Shown here: in pieces, positions 54,667 to 64,000 of the stretch
Numbering within the stretch: position 1 is the first letter of the stretch
How the letters are laid out: each line of letters opens with the position of its first letter
Assembly (NCBI RefSeq): GCF_014695375.1
Contig: NZ_JACJOG010000056.1
Location: 111,335 to 175,334 of the forward strand
Direction: 5' to 3'
Source of the DNA: Coleofasciculus sp. FACHB-T130
GTDB lineage: Bacteria; Cyanobacteriota; Cyanobacteriia; Cyanobacteriales; FACHB-T130
DNA: 64,000 bases
Notes under the pieces: model-generated
The model's database searches: none
Seen by the model: the letters and a program-made list of their open reading frames with translations, nothing else
What the model was told of the DNA's origin: nothing
Made by a program: the position numbers and the translations under genes

Positions 54667-55380
54667 ATGAACAGAGGGGGGATTAGTAGCTTCAGGTCGT
54701 CACTCCCAAGTGATAGCTCCGTCAAGTCTGGAGATATCTGCGTCGGAGTAATAAACGGCGATCCAGTTCTTGAAAAAGTACATTCACAGAATGTTATGGC
54801 AAAGCAATGCAGTCTTCCGTGGGATGAAATCAGCGACTTTAACGCATCCGCATCCGCACCAACAATTGAGTCGCTCAGTGGGTCCACCGTTGTCGCTTCT
54901 CCTAGCGAGGAGCCGGCTAGCGCTGACTCCGGCTTCCCCTTACATAAGGGAACCTGCGTTCGCCTCAACATGGAAGACTTGAAATGCTTTGACGTGGTGG
55001 AGCGCCAGTTTCAGCAATGGGGTCTCACGTTTAGAAATGCGATCGCTCTCCATCCCTCCAACCCCGCTTTCCCCCCTCGATCTGGCACCACCGTCCTCAT
55101 GGGTGCCCCTAAAAACGGCTTGATAGAAATTTCCTTTGAGTTTCCGGTTCGCTTTGTCAGCGGCTTTGTCACCAGTTCTCAGCGAACAATTTTATCTGCC
55201 TACGACCAGCAAAACCAACTCCTGGGACGCTCGGAGTTAACAGAGCCAAATCTAGCCGGAACGGATTCCAATATTCCTCCGAACAGTCAGCTGAGCGTCG
55301 CAGTACCAAATATCTATCGGATCACCTTCTACGCTTTTGATGGCTGTCTGACCGTCGATGACTTGAGCTTTGGTTTGTGA
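54667..55380 (+). CDS. Conserved protein of unknown function
   Basis: 237 residues. The C-terminal half (about 100-237) contains FRNAIALHPSNPAFPPRSG, FPVRFVSGFVTSS and ITFYAFDGCLTVDDLSFG. These look like a beta-sandwich domain found in cyanobacteria, some fused to export signals. The first 100 residues are Ser-rich and poorly conserved. A strong ribosome binding site supports the 54667 start; an ATG at 54970 would leave only the conserved domain (136 residues). There is no signal peptide. I do not know a function. Confidence 0.6.
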   Translation: MNRGGISSFRSSLPSDSSVKSGDICVGVINGDPVLEKVHSQNVMAKQCSLPWDEISDFNASASAPTIESLSGSTVVASPSEEPASADSGFPLHKGTCVRLNMEDLKCFDVVERQFQQWGLTFRNAIALHPSNPAFPPRSGTTVLMGAPKNGLIEISFEFPVRFVSGFVTSSQRTILSAYDQQNQLLGRSELTEPNLAGTDSNIPPNSQLSVAVPNIYRITFYAFDGCLTVDDLSFGL

Positions 55381-55525
55381 GCGGTCATCGGTCATTGGTT
55401 CGTAGTCATTGGTCAACTTGGTAAAACAAAGGACGAATGACTACGGGCTACGAGCTTAGGACTAAAAGGTATTACGATAGTTAACTCGTTAGGTATAATC
55501 TATCTGACTTAAGCAGGAAACTTTC

Positions 55526-56305
55526 GTGGCACAGGCGTCGTCTTGGCGACAACAACTCGTAAACCAGATCCAATTGGCTCTGTCGCAGAAACAATTAAAA
55601 ATGCCAGTCCTCAAGCTGTTTCCCCGGCACCCAAGTCAGGGATCGGGCAGCTGGCTGGTGGTGAGCGCCGTTGTGGTGGTGATGCTGTTCTGGAACTGGA
55701 AGCTCCTACTGGCTACCGGCGCTGGTGTGTTAGTAATGTTGCTGGTTTACCTGATGCAGGAGTGGGACTGGCAAGTACACTGGTCGAGCCTGCAACGGTT
55801 TTTTAGTGGTTCCAACCGGCAATTAACGCTTGCCGTTGGCAGTGGCGGCATTGCCAGCCTCAGCACCTATATGGCAGTTTCCATCTGGGTAGACTCTGAC
55901 AGTCCCTGGATTGCTGCTGGTGCAATTCTTCAAGGTCTGGGCACTCTGGCAACCCTAATCCTCTTGGTCTGGCAAATTATTAGCCGTCAACTGAATCGGG
56001 ATGAAGCTAACCTGAACCATTGGTTAACGGAGCTGACGCAGGTAGACCCCCTGAAGCGTCTGATTGCGGTTCGCCGACTTTGTGCCTTAGTCACAGAGGC
56101 TCGGTTAGAGCGGGAGCATCGACGTAGTGTTGCCGAATACTTTCGGCTGATGCTGAATCAAGAACCGGAAGCGGCGATCCGAGATGCGGTTCTCGATGGC
56201 CTGCAAGCATTGGAGAGTAACCAGCCGTTAATTAAAGCTAGTCAACCGTTAAAGACGCCTGTTGTTTTGAAGCGCTCTGTGGCTAAAGTCCGCAGGAAGA
56301 ATTAA
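55526..56305 (+). CDS. Membrane protein of unknown function
   Basis: 259 residues from a GTG start. It has about four membrane segments (residues 42-78, 100-122 and 130-152). A cytoplasmic helical tail (about 160-240) with an RLIAVRRLCALV repeat-like pattern may be an Armadillo/HEAT-type fold. I do not recognise a family with a known function. The 3' end is Lys/Arg-rich. It is convergent with a lipoprotein gene 76 bp away. Confidence 0.6.
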   Translation: MAQASSWRQQLVNQIQLALSQKQLKMPVLKLFPRHPSQGSGSWLVVSAVVVVMLFWNWKLLLATGAGVLVMLLVYLMQEWDWQVHWSSLQRFFSGSNRQLTLAVGSGGIASLSTYMAVSIWVDSDSPWIAAGAILQGLGTLATLILLVWQIISRQLNRDEANLNHWLTELTQVDPLKRLIAVRRLCALVTEARLEREHRRSVAEYFRLMLNQEPEAAIRDAVLDGLQALESNQPLIKASQPLKTPVVLKRSVAKVRRKN

Positions 56306-56381
56306 GCAGGGGGGCAGAGGAGCCGAGAGACAGGGAAGAAGCGATCGCCCCCGCCTTAATTTTTGCTTTTTAATATCTCTT

Positions 56382-56918
56382 TTAATTCTCAAACTTGGGT
56401 TCCGCTTTCTCCACAGAGGAATCATTGACTCCTAGCGTCAGCTCTAAAGGCGTTTGGGAAGGATATGCCTTGACAACCTCTCGATAGACATCGTAATTCG
56501 TCGGCAAGGTAACACTCTGCCCGTTGCTGCGATAAGTAATTTGGTAATTCACATCTCGCAAAATCTCTGGCTGGCTTGCCTTTTCGGCAGGTTGCAGTCG
56601 CTGTTCAATTTCATCAAGCGTGGGTCGTGGTGGCAGTGCAGACCACCAAAGTTCCCGTTCGTCGGGGCCAATTACCGCGCCTTCTGGCTTCTCCCCATTG
56701 CGGTTGAGTAAGGAAGTAGAGCCAAAAGTTTCGATTCGCTCTTGATTGCGACCCGGATTAGTCGAGTAACCGACTTTCCAAGTTAAAGTTGTCCGGGCGG
56801 TTGCTTCATACTGGTTAGTGGTTACGGTGCTGCACCCAGAGAGAGCAAATAAAAGAGAAGCTCCCGCCAGTATGGCAAAACATGGGCTTTGTTGTTTAAA
56901 TTGACCTTTGAGACTCAC
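56382..56918 (-). CDS. Putative lipoprotein of unknown function
   Basis: 178 residues. A signal ending in the lipobox LSGC (near residue 29) predicts a lipid-anchored envelope protein. The body is hydrophilic with a Pro-rich middle (SALPPRPTLDEIEQRL). No family recognised. The ATG at 56918 precedes the signal cleanly. It diverges from the polysaccharide deacetylase gene with 41 bp between start codons, so the two promoters must be compact. Confidence 0.72.
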   Translation of the reverse strand: MSLKGQFKQQSPCFAILAGASLLFALSGCSTVTTNQYEATARTTLTWKVGYSTNPGRNQERIETFGSTSLLNRNGEKPEGAVIGPDERELWWSALPPRPTLDEIEQRLQPAEKASQPEILRDVNYQITYRSNGQSVTLPTNYDVYREVVKAYPSQTPLELTLGVNDSSVEKAEPKFEN

Positions 56919-56959
56919 CGTCTGTTGACACCCATTAGAAAAACGACATCAAAGAGCAA

Positions 56960-57646
56960 ATGCAGCTAGCTCCGCTATTTCCTATTGTGTACCGAATTCT
57001 TCAGCCTGCCTTTCCCCGTTGTCTGTGGTCGGGTACTGGAAATTCACGAGCGATCGCTCTCACGTTTGATGATGGTCCCCATCCCCAATACACTCCCGAA
57101 CTCTTGAAAGTGCTAGACCACTACAACATACCCGCAAGTTTTTTTTGGCTGGGTGTTTGCGTTAACCGCGCACCAGCAACTGCCAAAGAAGTCTACCGGC
57201 GAGGTCACTGGCTTGGGCTGCATGGGTACGATCATCGCGCTTTTCCCAAGCTGAGTCCATCTGACCTCAAACAAAGTATGGAACAGACACAGCAGGCGAT
57301 CCAACAAGCCTGTCAACTCGATCCACAATTTGTTCGTGACGTTCGACCCCCTAATGGTTTGTTTACACCCCAGACTTTAGATTTATTGCAGCAGTGGAAC
57401 TATCGACCTGTCATGTGGAGCGTGGTGCCGGAAGACTGGGTACAGCCTGGGGTTAGCGTCGTCGTACAGCGAGTTTTGCGGCAAGTCCAAAATGGTTCGG
57501 TCATTGTTTTGCATGATGGCTATTATGGAGGTCAAGATGTGGCTGAAACGACCGCCCAGCTAGTGCCTAAACTATTGCAGCAAGGATATCAATTTGTTAC
57601 CATCGATGCGCTGTGGCAGCAAAGTCAGTTGACCTTTTTAACCTAA
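56960..57646 (+). CDS. Polysaccharide deacetylase family protein (NodB homology)
   Basis: 228 residues with NodB motifs TFDDGPHPQY (motif 1, metal and base Asp) and LGLHGYDHRAF (motif 2, His pair), followed by VRPPNGLFT-like and VIVLHDGYY motifs. It should de-N-acetylate cell-wall or surface glycans. An N-terminal hydrophobic segment is short, so export is uncertain. It precedes the sigA leader region. Confidence 0.88.
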   Translation: MQLAPLFPIVYRILQPAFPRCLWSGTGNSRAIALTFDDGPHPQYTPELLKVLDHYNIPASFFWLGVCVNRAPATAKEVYRRGHWLGLHGYDHRAFPKLSPSDLKQSMEQTQQAIQQACQLDPQFVRDVRPPNGLFTPQTLDLLQQWNYRPVMWSVVPEDWVQPGVSVVVQRVLRQVQNGSVIVLHDGYYGGQDVAETTAQLVPKLLQQGYQFVTIDALWQQSQLTFLT

Positions 57647-58305
57647 AAGGGAAATATATTGATGTTTTCTCTGTCACATTTTGGCTCTTGTTGATTAGAA
57701 TGACGGAATAGAATTCAGCCATTTGTCGCAACCCATCGCCCATCAAGCGTCAGTAGGATAGAGTTGCATTTAAGCAAAATGCGAAATCAAGCAATATTTT
57801 CTCTAGTTTTGCCTAAACGTTCATTACTGCTTAGTGCTACTCTCCCCAAACCTTTGACGCTTAACTATAGGCTATTTATAGAAAGACAGCGCTCAACTGG
57901 CTGGAGGCATCACCAAATCAACCAGCGAGTGTTGCTGGTAAATCCTGTACAAGCTAGTTGAAGGAGATGAGATCGGAGTGGGTGTATCAATTCCAATCGG
58001 ATTATCCATTGGGAAAAGCCGCCTTGACATTAACTTCATATTTGAAGGTTTAAATAAACCAAAAGCGTGCAAGTTTTGTGAGAAAGGCTACAATCGGAAA
58101 GGTTTTGAACACTACCAGCATTAACACCTATTTCAACGCGGTTATCGAACGCTGGCGTTGCACGCAAGCGCATTCTCTCTTTTCTCTCATTGAGCCAGTC
58201 AGCAAGCGTTGAAAGCTGGCAAGGTATAACGACTGGCTAACTTGTTTTGTAGATTAACTAACACCATCTTCTGGTCTTTAACTGAAGGAGCATGAGGAAT
58301 TCGGC
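57647..58305. other. Intergenic leader region, 659 bp, upstream of sigA
   Basis: A long spacer before the primary sigma factor gene. TTGACA at 58024-58029 with AT-rich sequence downstream is a possible -35/-10 pair. No RNA gene or riboswitch was recognised. The GGAGCATGAGG at the end supplies a ribosome binding site. Confidence 0.5.
58024..58053 (+). promoter_or_regulatory. Possible sigma-70 type promoter
   Basis: TTGACA is followed 18-19 bp later by an A/T-rich TTTAAA-like block. It lies about 260 bp upstream of the sigA ATG. Weak evidence. Confidence 0.3.
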
Positions 58306-59508
58306 ATGACCCAGGCCAACGACGTACTCGAAATCATCACTCCGCCTGAGAGCGAGTTGGATCTCTTAATTGATGAAGACGCGGATCAAGACGACTTTGT
58401 AGACGTAACGCCCGATGAAGACGAAGGTAAGCCTGGTAAGGTCAGTAGATCCCGTCGTCGGGTGCAAACGAAAAAGAAACACTACACTGAGGATTCGATT
58501 CGTCTCTATTTACAAGAAATTGGTCGGATTCGTCTCTTAAGAGCCGATGAAGAAATTGAACTCGCACGCAAGATAGCCGACTTACTAGAATTAGAGCGTT
58601 TGCGCGAGCAACTGATCGAAAATCTGGAGCGGGAACCGCAGGATATAGAGTGGGCTGAGGGAGTGCTGAAATCTGAGCGAGTCTGGGAACAACTCGCTAC
58701 TCAGCTAGGGCGAGAACCCCAACAAGAAGAGTGGTCTAAAGAGGTGAAGAAGCGCCTACCAGCGTTCCGACATCGCCTCTATGTAGGTCGCCGCGCTAAA
58801 GACAAAATGGTGCAGTCAAACCTGCGTTTGGTGGTTTCGATTGCCAAAAAATATATGAATCGCGGCTTATCCTTCCAAGACTTGATTCAGGAAGGCAGTC
58901 TAGGCTTGATTCGAGCCGCTGAAAAATTTGACCACGAAAAAGGTTACAAATTCTCCACGTATGCGACGTGGTGGATTCGTCAGGCAATTACGAGAGCGAT
59001 CGCGGATCAATCTCGCACCATTCGACTACCTGTTCACCTGTACGAAACCATTTCTCGGATCAAAAAAACTACCAAGCTTCTATCCCAAGAAATGGGTCGC
59101 AAACCCACTGAAGAAGAAATCGCTACTCGCATGGAAATGACCATCGAGAAACTGCGATTCATTGCTAAATCAGCTCAGTTACCCATTTCTCTAGAAACTC
59201 CCATCGGTAAAGAAGAAGACTCCCGTCTGGGTGACTTCATCGAAGCAGATGGTGAAACCCCCGAAGATCAAGTTTCTAAAAACCTCCTCCGGGAAGATCT
59301 AGAAAGCGTCCTCGACACCCTCAGCCCCCGCGAACGGGATGTGCTGCGTCTGCGCTACGGTTTGGATGATGGACGCATGAAAACTCTTGAAGAAATCGGT
59401 CAAATCTTCAACGTTACCCGCGAACGGATTCGTCAAATTGAAGCGAAAGCTCTCCGCAAGTTGCGGCATCCCAATCGCAACAGTATTCTCAAAGAATACA
59501 TTCGCTAG
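58306..59508 (+). CDS. sigA: Primary RNA polymerase sigma factor (SigA/RpoD)
   Basis: 400 residues. An acidic N-terminus leads to region 1.2 ([16 protein letters not shown]), region 2 ([28 protein letters not shown]), region 3 and region 4 ([27 protein letters not shown]). These are the hallmarks of a group 1 cyanobacterial sigma factor. It should direct housekeeping transcription. The ATG at 58306 follows a purine-rich binding site. A strong terminator lies 21 bp after the stop. Confidence 0.96.
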   Translation: MTQANDVLEIITPPESELDLLIDEDADQDDFVDVTPDEDEGKPGKVSRSRRRVQTKKKHYTEDSIRLYLQEIGRIRLLRADEEIELARKIADLLELERLREQLIENLEREPQDIEWAEGVLKSERVWEQLATQLGREPQQEEWSKEVKKRLPAFRHRLYVGRRAKDKMVQSNLRLVVSIAKKYMNRGLSFQDLIQEGSLGLIRAAEKFDHEKGYKFSTYATWWIRQAITRAIADQSRTIRLPVHLYETISRIKKTTKLLSQEMGRKPTEEEIATRMEMTIEKLRFIAKSAQLPISLETPIGKEEDSRLGDFIEADGETPEDQVSKNLLREDLESVLDTLSPRERDVLRLRYGLDDGRMKTLEEIGQIFNVTRERIRQIEAKALRKLRHPNRNSILKEYIR

Positions 59509-59529
59509 ACAATCCTTTTTAGCGAGATA

Positions 59530-59573
59530 AATAATAGTAGGGGCGGGTTTCTTTACCTGCCCCTACTATTATT
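59530..59573. terminator. Strong hairpin terminator downstream of sigA
   Basis: A 19-bp stem (AATAATAGTAGGGGCGGGT with its complement, one G-T pair) encloses TTCTT. It can serve both sigA and the convergent HLIP gene. Confidence 0.9.
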
Positions 59574-59654
59574 TGGGAAACAAAAAACTGGGAGTTCCTA
59601 GATAAACTCCCAGCGAGCTTTTGAAATTGACCAAATTTATAAAATTGAAATATA

Positions 59655-59810
59655 TTACATCAGACCCCAGAAGTGAAGAACGCCTTGACCTGTGGTGAGT
59701 TCAATCATCATGGCAATGAAAAAGCCGATCGTGGCAAAACGCCCATTCCAATTTTTAGCTTGGGGCGTAAAGCCAATCTTGGTTGCATCGTTGCGGTCTT
59801 GAGTTTGCAT
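59655..59810 (-). CDS. High-light-inducible protein (HLIP), single-helix chlorophyll-binding type
   Basis: 51 residues, too short for most gene calls. The helix [20 protein letters not shown] holds the chlorophyll-binding pattern N-x-R-x-A...E-x2-TG, with QGVLHFWGL after it. HLIPs are single-helix thylakoid proteins that bind chlorophyll and carotenoid and protect against excess light. The ATG is at 59810 and the TAA at 59655-59657. It converges on sigA across a shared terminator. Confidence 0.93.
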   Translation of the reverse strand: MQTQDRNDATKIGFTPQAKNWNGRFATIGFFIAMMIELTTGQGVLHFWGLM

Positions 59811-60012
59811 AGTCTTAACTCTGTAAAATAAACTTTTGTTACCATCTGTACAAGAATGTAACTAAAGAATTGTGAACGCGCAGCAATCTGCTTCGCGAGG
59901 CAGATGAATTTTAGCTTTGGTGCGAAAATAAAAAGCACTTGGGCTGGATTTCTGACACTCTCTTCGTTTTGCCGGGGACGACCCCCAGCACCCCTCTCTT
60001 TAGGAGAATGAT

Positions 60013-63000
60013 ATGTTGCTAAACGCCTCACAACCGCTAAGCGATCGCCTAGACGATTACTACCACCAGATCAAGGCTGTCATTCTCAACCGTCAAAATC
60101 CGATTACGGGTCTGTTGCCCGCCAGTACTGCAATTAACGCCCACGGCGACTACACCGATGCCTGGGTACGCGACAACGTTTACAGCATTCTCGCCGTTTG
60201 GGGATTGGCGCTAGCTTACCGCAAAGTCGATGAAGATAAGGGGCGCACCTACGAGCTAGAACAAAGCGTCGTCAAGCTGATGCGCGGGCTGTTGTTCTGT
60301 ATGATGCGACAGAGCCACAAAGTTGAGCAATTTAAACAAAGCCAATCCCTCCTAGACTGCCTGCACGCCAAATACAACACCAGCAGCGGTGATGTCGTAG
60401 TCGGCGATGACGCTTGGGGACACTTGCAGTTGGATGCCACCTCGCTATTTCTGCTGATGCTGGCTCAGATGACGGCATCGGGGTTACATATCATCTACGC
60501 CATTGACGAAGTCAACTTTGTCCAAAATCTGGTCTATTACATTGGCAGAACTTACCGAACCCCCGATTATGGGATTTGGGAGCGAGGAAATAAGATAAAC
60601 CGGGGGAATCCAGAACTAAATGCCAGTTCGGTCGGGATGGCAAAAGCCGCTTTAGAAGCAATTAGCGGACTGGATTTATTTGGAGTGCGAGGTTCTCAGG
60701 CTTCTGTAATTCACGTGCTGCCGGATGAAATTGCTCGCGCCCGCATGACCCTGAAATCCCTGTTACCAAGAGAATCTAGCTCCAAAGAAGTGGATGCGGC
60801 TAGCTTAAGCGTCATTAGTTTCCCAGCCTTTGCGGTGGAAAATATGGAGCTGATGGAACGCACTCGACAGAAAATCATCGACAAGCTGGAGGGACGCTAC
60901 GGCTGCAAACGCTTTTTGCGAGATGGACACCAAACTGTTTTGGAAGATACCAGCCGCTTGCACTACGAACCTTGGGAATTGCAGCAATTTGAGCATATTG
61001 AGTGCGAATGGCCTTTATTTTTCACCTACCTGGTTCTGGATGGCTTGTTTCGAGGAGACATGGAACAAGTTAAGGACTATCAAGAGTGCCTGGAGTTTCT
61101 GCTGATTGAGCAGGACGGTTTGCGGCTGCTACCGGAGCTTTATTATGTCCCGGCGGAAAAGATTGAGGCGGAGAGACAGAACCCCCACACCCAACCGCGC
61201 CTGCCGAATGAAAATATCCCCTTGGTGTGGGCGCAAAGCTTGTACCTGCTAGGAGAAATGCTGAGTGAAAAGTTAATCGCGGTGGGAGATATTGACCCGC
61301 TGGGACGGCACCTGAGTGTGGGTCGGGAAGGAAACCCGATGGTACAAATTGCGCTGCTGGCAGAAGATGAAAAGTTACAGGCTGAATTAGCAGTCCACGG
61401 CATTGCAACCCAGACGCCGCAACAACTGGAGCCGATTCAGGTGCGTCAAGCAACAGAACTCTCAGCGGTTTATACCCAAATTGGGCGGAACGACAAGCTG
61501 GGACTCACGGGCAGGCCCGTGCGCCGGTTGCGGACTTTAACAACATCGAGGATTTTTCGTATTCGCAGCGAGACGATTGTCTTCTTACCGTCATTTTTGG
61601 ATCAACAGCAGTTTTACCTGACCCTTGACTACCATTTCTTAGTTGCTGAAATTCAGAGCGAACTTGCTTATATTCAGCGCAATTGGTTTGAGCTAGGGCG
61701 TCCTACCATGACGTTGTTGCTGACCCACGCAATGCTGGAAACCGGCTCAGAGGCGCTTCTGGAACTGATGCAGGAGCTAAAAGATGGTTTATGCAATGGG
61801 GTTCGAGTGAAATTGGGGCGGCTGAATCAGCTGATGCTGACATCTGGGACACAACGAATTGATTTTCTACACGACTTTGAGTTTACCCAATCGCCGGTTC
61901 AAGATGCCGCGACACGACGGTACTACCTGACCAGCCATCCTGATAAAAATTGGCCGCTGGGTAATACTCAAGAATTTATGCTGGAGTGCGAAACCAATTT
62001 GGGGTTATTGCTCTCTAGCCTGCGGGAGTCGGAAAACATCTACGAACAAATCGAGTTGTTGCATACCTTGGTGCGGTTGCAGGGATTGGATTTTGATACC
62101 GGCTTTGGAGGGCCGGAACAGCGAGTGACAGTGGCGGATTTGCTGGATGAAGTTTACACCAAGGCAGGCACCAGCGAAGCGTCCCCCCACTGGACGGTGG
62201 TACGTCATGCGGCTGGGTTACTGAATAAGGTTGATATTGGCTTGTCGGATGCGGTGACGGATATCCTGGTGCGGGGCAAGCAGATTACGGTGGGCAAGGC
62301 GTATACTGAGGCGTCGCTGATGGCACGCCCGATGTCTTATACAGAAATTATGGACAAGATCCGCGAGTTCTGTGGGGAGGATATTCGCGATCGCGTCTTC
62401 ACTCAAGAAATCCTAATTTACCTAGGTCTGCTGATCAAGGGGGAACCTCAGCTATTTGATGGTTTGCTAACGCTACGGGTGGGATATTTGATCCTGCTGT
62501 TGACTAGCGAATTGGCGCACGAGTTACGCCTGACTCAGGATGAAGCTTACGAACACTTGATGCAGTTAAGTCCTTTTGAAGTGAGAATGCGGCTGCGCCA
62601 AGTATTGGCTGGGTATGAGGGGATGAATCAAGTGCTGCGTCAGCAAGAATCTTTACACGTTAAACAGCAGGAACAGGAGATTGAGTGGGTGGTGCCGGTG
62701 GAACCCGATGAGGAAGAGGCACCCACTGCTGGGGGTTGGTTGCGACAGCGACAATTGGACGGGGCGCTCAATCGAGTCCCGAAAGATTTTTATCCCAGCG
62801 TTTGGAGATTGCTGAAACACTGCAAAGGTGTAGTAATTGGGGATAAGCTAGAGCGTCGCAATCGTTTGGATAGCCATTTAATTTTGTCAGAAATGACGCC
62901 AGGAGAAAAGAATTTTGCCCTGCGAATCGAGCATTTGCTCAATAAAATACAGGCACCGGAATACCGAAAGGTAAATATTGAGGCATTAATGGAATTGGCA

Positions 63001-63240
63001 GCGATTGCTCAAGCGAATCCAGAGCTACAAGTAGAAGAATATATTGTGCTAGATGTGCTAATTGGTCATGCCGTGCGCTTGGCTTGGTTGGAAAAATTTC
63101 CAGAAAGAGCAGACCGCTATGACGAGTATAAAGCCGCTGCATGGCGTGCCTTTTACGGCACTTCTCCCAGAGATTGTGCGGCTTCTATTGTCAAAGCGTT
63201 CCGCTTCCTGACTCAATTTGGGCAACGCAGTGCTGCATAA
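60013..63240 (+). CDS. GH15-like / phosphorylase kinase alpha-beta-like protein
   Basis: A 1075-residue cytoplasmic protein. The N-terminal (alpha/alpha)6-like region with INAHGDYTDAWVRDNVYSI and AKYNTSSGDVVVGDDAWG matches the glucoamylase GH15-like family that includes eukaryotic phosphorylase kinase alpha/beta subunits. Cyanobacterial members are widespread with no proven activity. The C-terminal half has no assigned function. The ATG at 60013 follows TAGGAGAATG. An IS remnant starts immediately after the stop. Confidence 0.87.
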   Translation: MLLNASQPLSDRLDDYYHQIKAVILNRQNPITGLLPASTAINAHGDYTDAWVRDNVYSILAVWGLALAYRKVDEDKGRTYELEQSVVKLMRGLLFCMMRQSHKVEQFKQSQSLLDCLHAKYNTSSGDVVVGDDAWGHLQLDATSLFLLMLAQMTASGLHIIYAIDEVNFVQNLVYYIGRTYRTPDYGIWERGNKINRGNPELNASSVGMAKAALEAISGLDLFGVRGSQASVIHVLPDEIARARMTLKSLLPRESSSKEVDAASLSVISFPAFAVENMELMERTRQKIIDKLEGRYGCKRFLRDGHQTVLEDTSRLHYEPWELQQFEHIECEWPLFFTYLVLDGLFRGDMEQVKDYQECLEFLLIEQDGLRLLPELYYVPAEKIEAERQNPHTQPRLPNENIPLVWAQSLYLLGEMLSEKLIAVGDIDPLGRHLSVGREGNPMVQIALLAEDEKLQAELAVHGIATQTPQQLEPIQVRQATELSAVYTQIGRNDKLGLTGRPVRRLRTLTTSRIFRIRSETIVFLPSFLDQQQFYLTLDYHFLVAEIQSELAYIQRNWFELGRPTMTLLLTHAMLETGSEALLELMQELKDGLCNGVRVKLGRLNQLMLTSGTQRIDFLHDFEFTQSPVQDAATRRYYLTSHPDKNWPLGNTQEFMLECETNLGLLLSSLRESENIYEQIELLHTLVRLQGLDFDTGFGGPEQRVTVADLLDEVYTKAGTSEASPHWTVVRHAAGLLNKVDIGLSDAVTDILVRGKQITVGKAYTEASLMARPMSYTEIMDKIREFCGEDIRDRVFTQEILIYLGLLIKGEPQLFDGLLTLRVGYLILLLTSELAHELRLTQDEAYEHLMQLSPFEVRMRLRQVLAGYEGMNQVLRQQESLHVKQQEQEIEWVVPVEPDEEEAPTAGGWLRQRQLDGALNRVPKDFYPSVWRLLKHCKGVVIGDKLERRNRLDSHLILSEMTPGEKNFALRIEHLLNKIQAPEYRKVNIEALMELAAIAQANPELQVEEYIVLDVLIGHAVRLAWLEKFPERADRYDEYKAAAWRAFYGTSPRDCAASIVKAFRFLTQFGQRSAA

Positions 63241-63890
63241 AGTTGCTTAGATTGAACCCACATTCCGCAGGTTTCAAACCAGTAGGTAGTATTTCTGGCA
63301 AGCCGCCCCCAGGAAGCGGAGAATGCGCTGCCGTTCCTCGGTCAAATTGACCACTTGATGGAGGTGGTCCATCTCTACTAGATGCACCGACTGAAAACAT
63401 TGGAAGATCCAACGCAAGGTTGGCGTTTGAGTCGGTTTTTTGAGTTGATTTTTGAGGCTCTGCTTGGACTGGCTCAAGGCTTGGCGTAACTTGCGTTGCC
63501 CTAAACTGTAGACCAGTAAACACAGCCCCATCACCATCGCCAGTGCGGCTACTCGCTGGGGGGATTTAAGGAACACACTGGCGGTGAAGAACAACGGGTC
63601 TTTGAGGAAGCGAAAGCCACGTTCGGTTGATTGTTGCGCTTTGTACTGTGTGAGCAACGCTTCATCGCTCAGTTCAGAGGAGTCTAAGACATTGGTAGCA
63701 AGAATGAAACGCCCTGAGCGTCGGGTTTCGATGGCAATTGCCGTAGCATCTTCCACCACGCTGGCTTGTATGCCAAAGCGCAGTTGGCTCAGCCGGTCAC
63801 AGTTGGGTTGGGAGCGTTTGTGTTGGGTTTTGGTAGGGTGTTCCACGACCGTCACTTGAGCCAGACAATGATAGCGCCAGGTGTGTTCTA
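63241..63890 (-). mobile_element. IS1634-family insertion sequence, 3' part, interrupted
   Basis: Contains the transposase fragment at 63274-63890 and about 30 bp between its stop and the GH15-like gene (ATTGAACCCACATTCCGCAG), which may include a terminal repeat. The 5' part is separated by the IS5-family end at about 63891. Confidence 0.7.
63274..63890 (-). pseudogene. IS1634-family transposase, C-terminal fragment
   Basis: At least 193 residues from GTG 63855, and the same frame stays open upstream to about 63890 (reading EHTWRYHCLAQVTVVEHPTK). Blocks GRFILATNVLD, STERGFRFLKDPLFF, and LRWIFQCFQSVHLV match the C-terminal region of IS1634-family DDE transposases. The N-terminal part is missing because an IS5-family element follows. 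The fragment is therefore probably inactive. Confidence 0.82.
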
Positions 63891-64000
63891 GGGCGTGTCA
63901 TCAATTAAGCCAGATGACCGTAGCAGCTAGATAAATACCGCCCAGGAAACTCTCCGCCAGCTTGTCGTAGCGTGTAGCGAGCGCTCGATACTGTTTGAGT
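63891..64000 (-). mobile_element. IS5-family element, 3' end, runs off the window
   Basis: The element appears to begin at 63891 with GGGCGTGTCATCAATTAA as a possible terminal repeat next to CTAG, which fits a YTAR-type IS5 target. Only the last about 110 bp are in the window. Confidence 0.65.
63901..64000 (-). CDS. IS5-family transposase, C-terminal end (partial)
   Basis: The minus-strand frame reads YRALATRYDKLAESFLGGIY and then LAATVIWLN before a TGA at 63901-63903. The block RYDKLAESFLGGIYLA is typical of the C-terminus of IS5-family DDE transposases. The start lies outside the window. Confidence 0.85.
   Translation of the reverse strand, partial: LKQYRALATRYDKLAESFLGGIYLAATVIWLN

Noticed and set aside
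57764..57961. Short plus-strand frame before sigA
   Set aside because: Non-ATG start, basic random-looking sequence, in a probable leader region.
1..64000. tRNA or rRNA genes
   Set aside because: No tRNA-like T-loop or anticodon structure or rRNA sequence was found by eye in the spacers, though a search program could be more sensitive.

Overview
The window looks like a chromosomal segment of a filamentous, probably non-heterocystous cyanobacterium (Oscillatoriales/Coleofasciculales type; inference). The evidence is the very frequent HIP1 octamer GCGATCGC, a primary cyanobacterial sigma factor, a high-light-inducible (HLIP) protein, DUF1995, DUF4330, DUF928 and DUF6816 proteins, CHAT-TPR proteins, haemagglutinin-type exoproteins, a cyanobacteriochrome-type GAF domain, and heptameric short tandem repeats. 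I saw no tRNA, rRNA or CRISPR array.

Layout. 1-11.5 kb: two secreted TPR-CHAT putative proteases flank a two-partner-secretion type exoprotein, with a decayed second exoprotein N-terminus, a ChuX/HutX-like gene, a DUF6816 gene and a DUF928 gene. 11.7-21.3 kb: a three-gene signalling operon made of a CHASE2/seven-PAS hybrid histidine kinase, a REC-GAF-PAS adenylate cyclase and a REC-GAF-GAF diguanylate cyclase. 21.3-35.5 kb: an unusual oxidative cluster holding three Rieske oxygenases, a 2Fe-2S ferredoxin, two diiron ferritin-like proteins, a short-chain dehydrogenase with His in place of the catalytic Tyr, a sterol-desaturase-family hydroxylase, a left-handed beta-helix acyltransferase-like protein, a GH3 acyl-adenylating enzyme, a PaaK-like adenylating enzyme and a cyclic-peptide-type ABC exporter. 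I do not recognise the cluster as any characterised pathway, and it is the best candidate for an undescribed system here.

35.6-43 kb: a lipoprotein nuclease/phospholipase D with an EF-hand and a ComEA-like helix-hairpin-helix tail, a Cys-rich RelE-like small protein, a cysteine desulfurase, a DUF1995 protein, and a diguanylate cyclase whose GAF domain has both cysteines of a DXCF cyanobacteriochrome. 43.4-48.3 kb: a second signalling group (GAF-adenylate cyclase, response regulator, hybrid kinase with a truncated last receiver). 48.3-63.2 kb: mostly core genes (GNAT, MiaE, PPP phosphatase, M48 peptidase, DUF4330, alpha/beta hydrolase, polysaccharide deacetylase, SigA, HLIP, GH15-like protein). 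63.2-64 kb: an IS1634-family transposase end interrupted by an IS5-family element that runs off the window.

Working together: the two signalling groups and the DXCF protein suggest dense cAMP, c-di-GMP and light input. The oxidative cluster carries its own electron carrier, activation enzymes and exporter, as expected of a specialised-metabolite pathway whose product cannot be read from the sequence.
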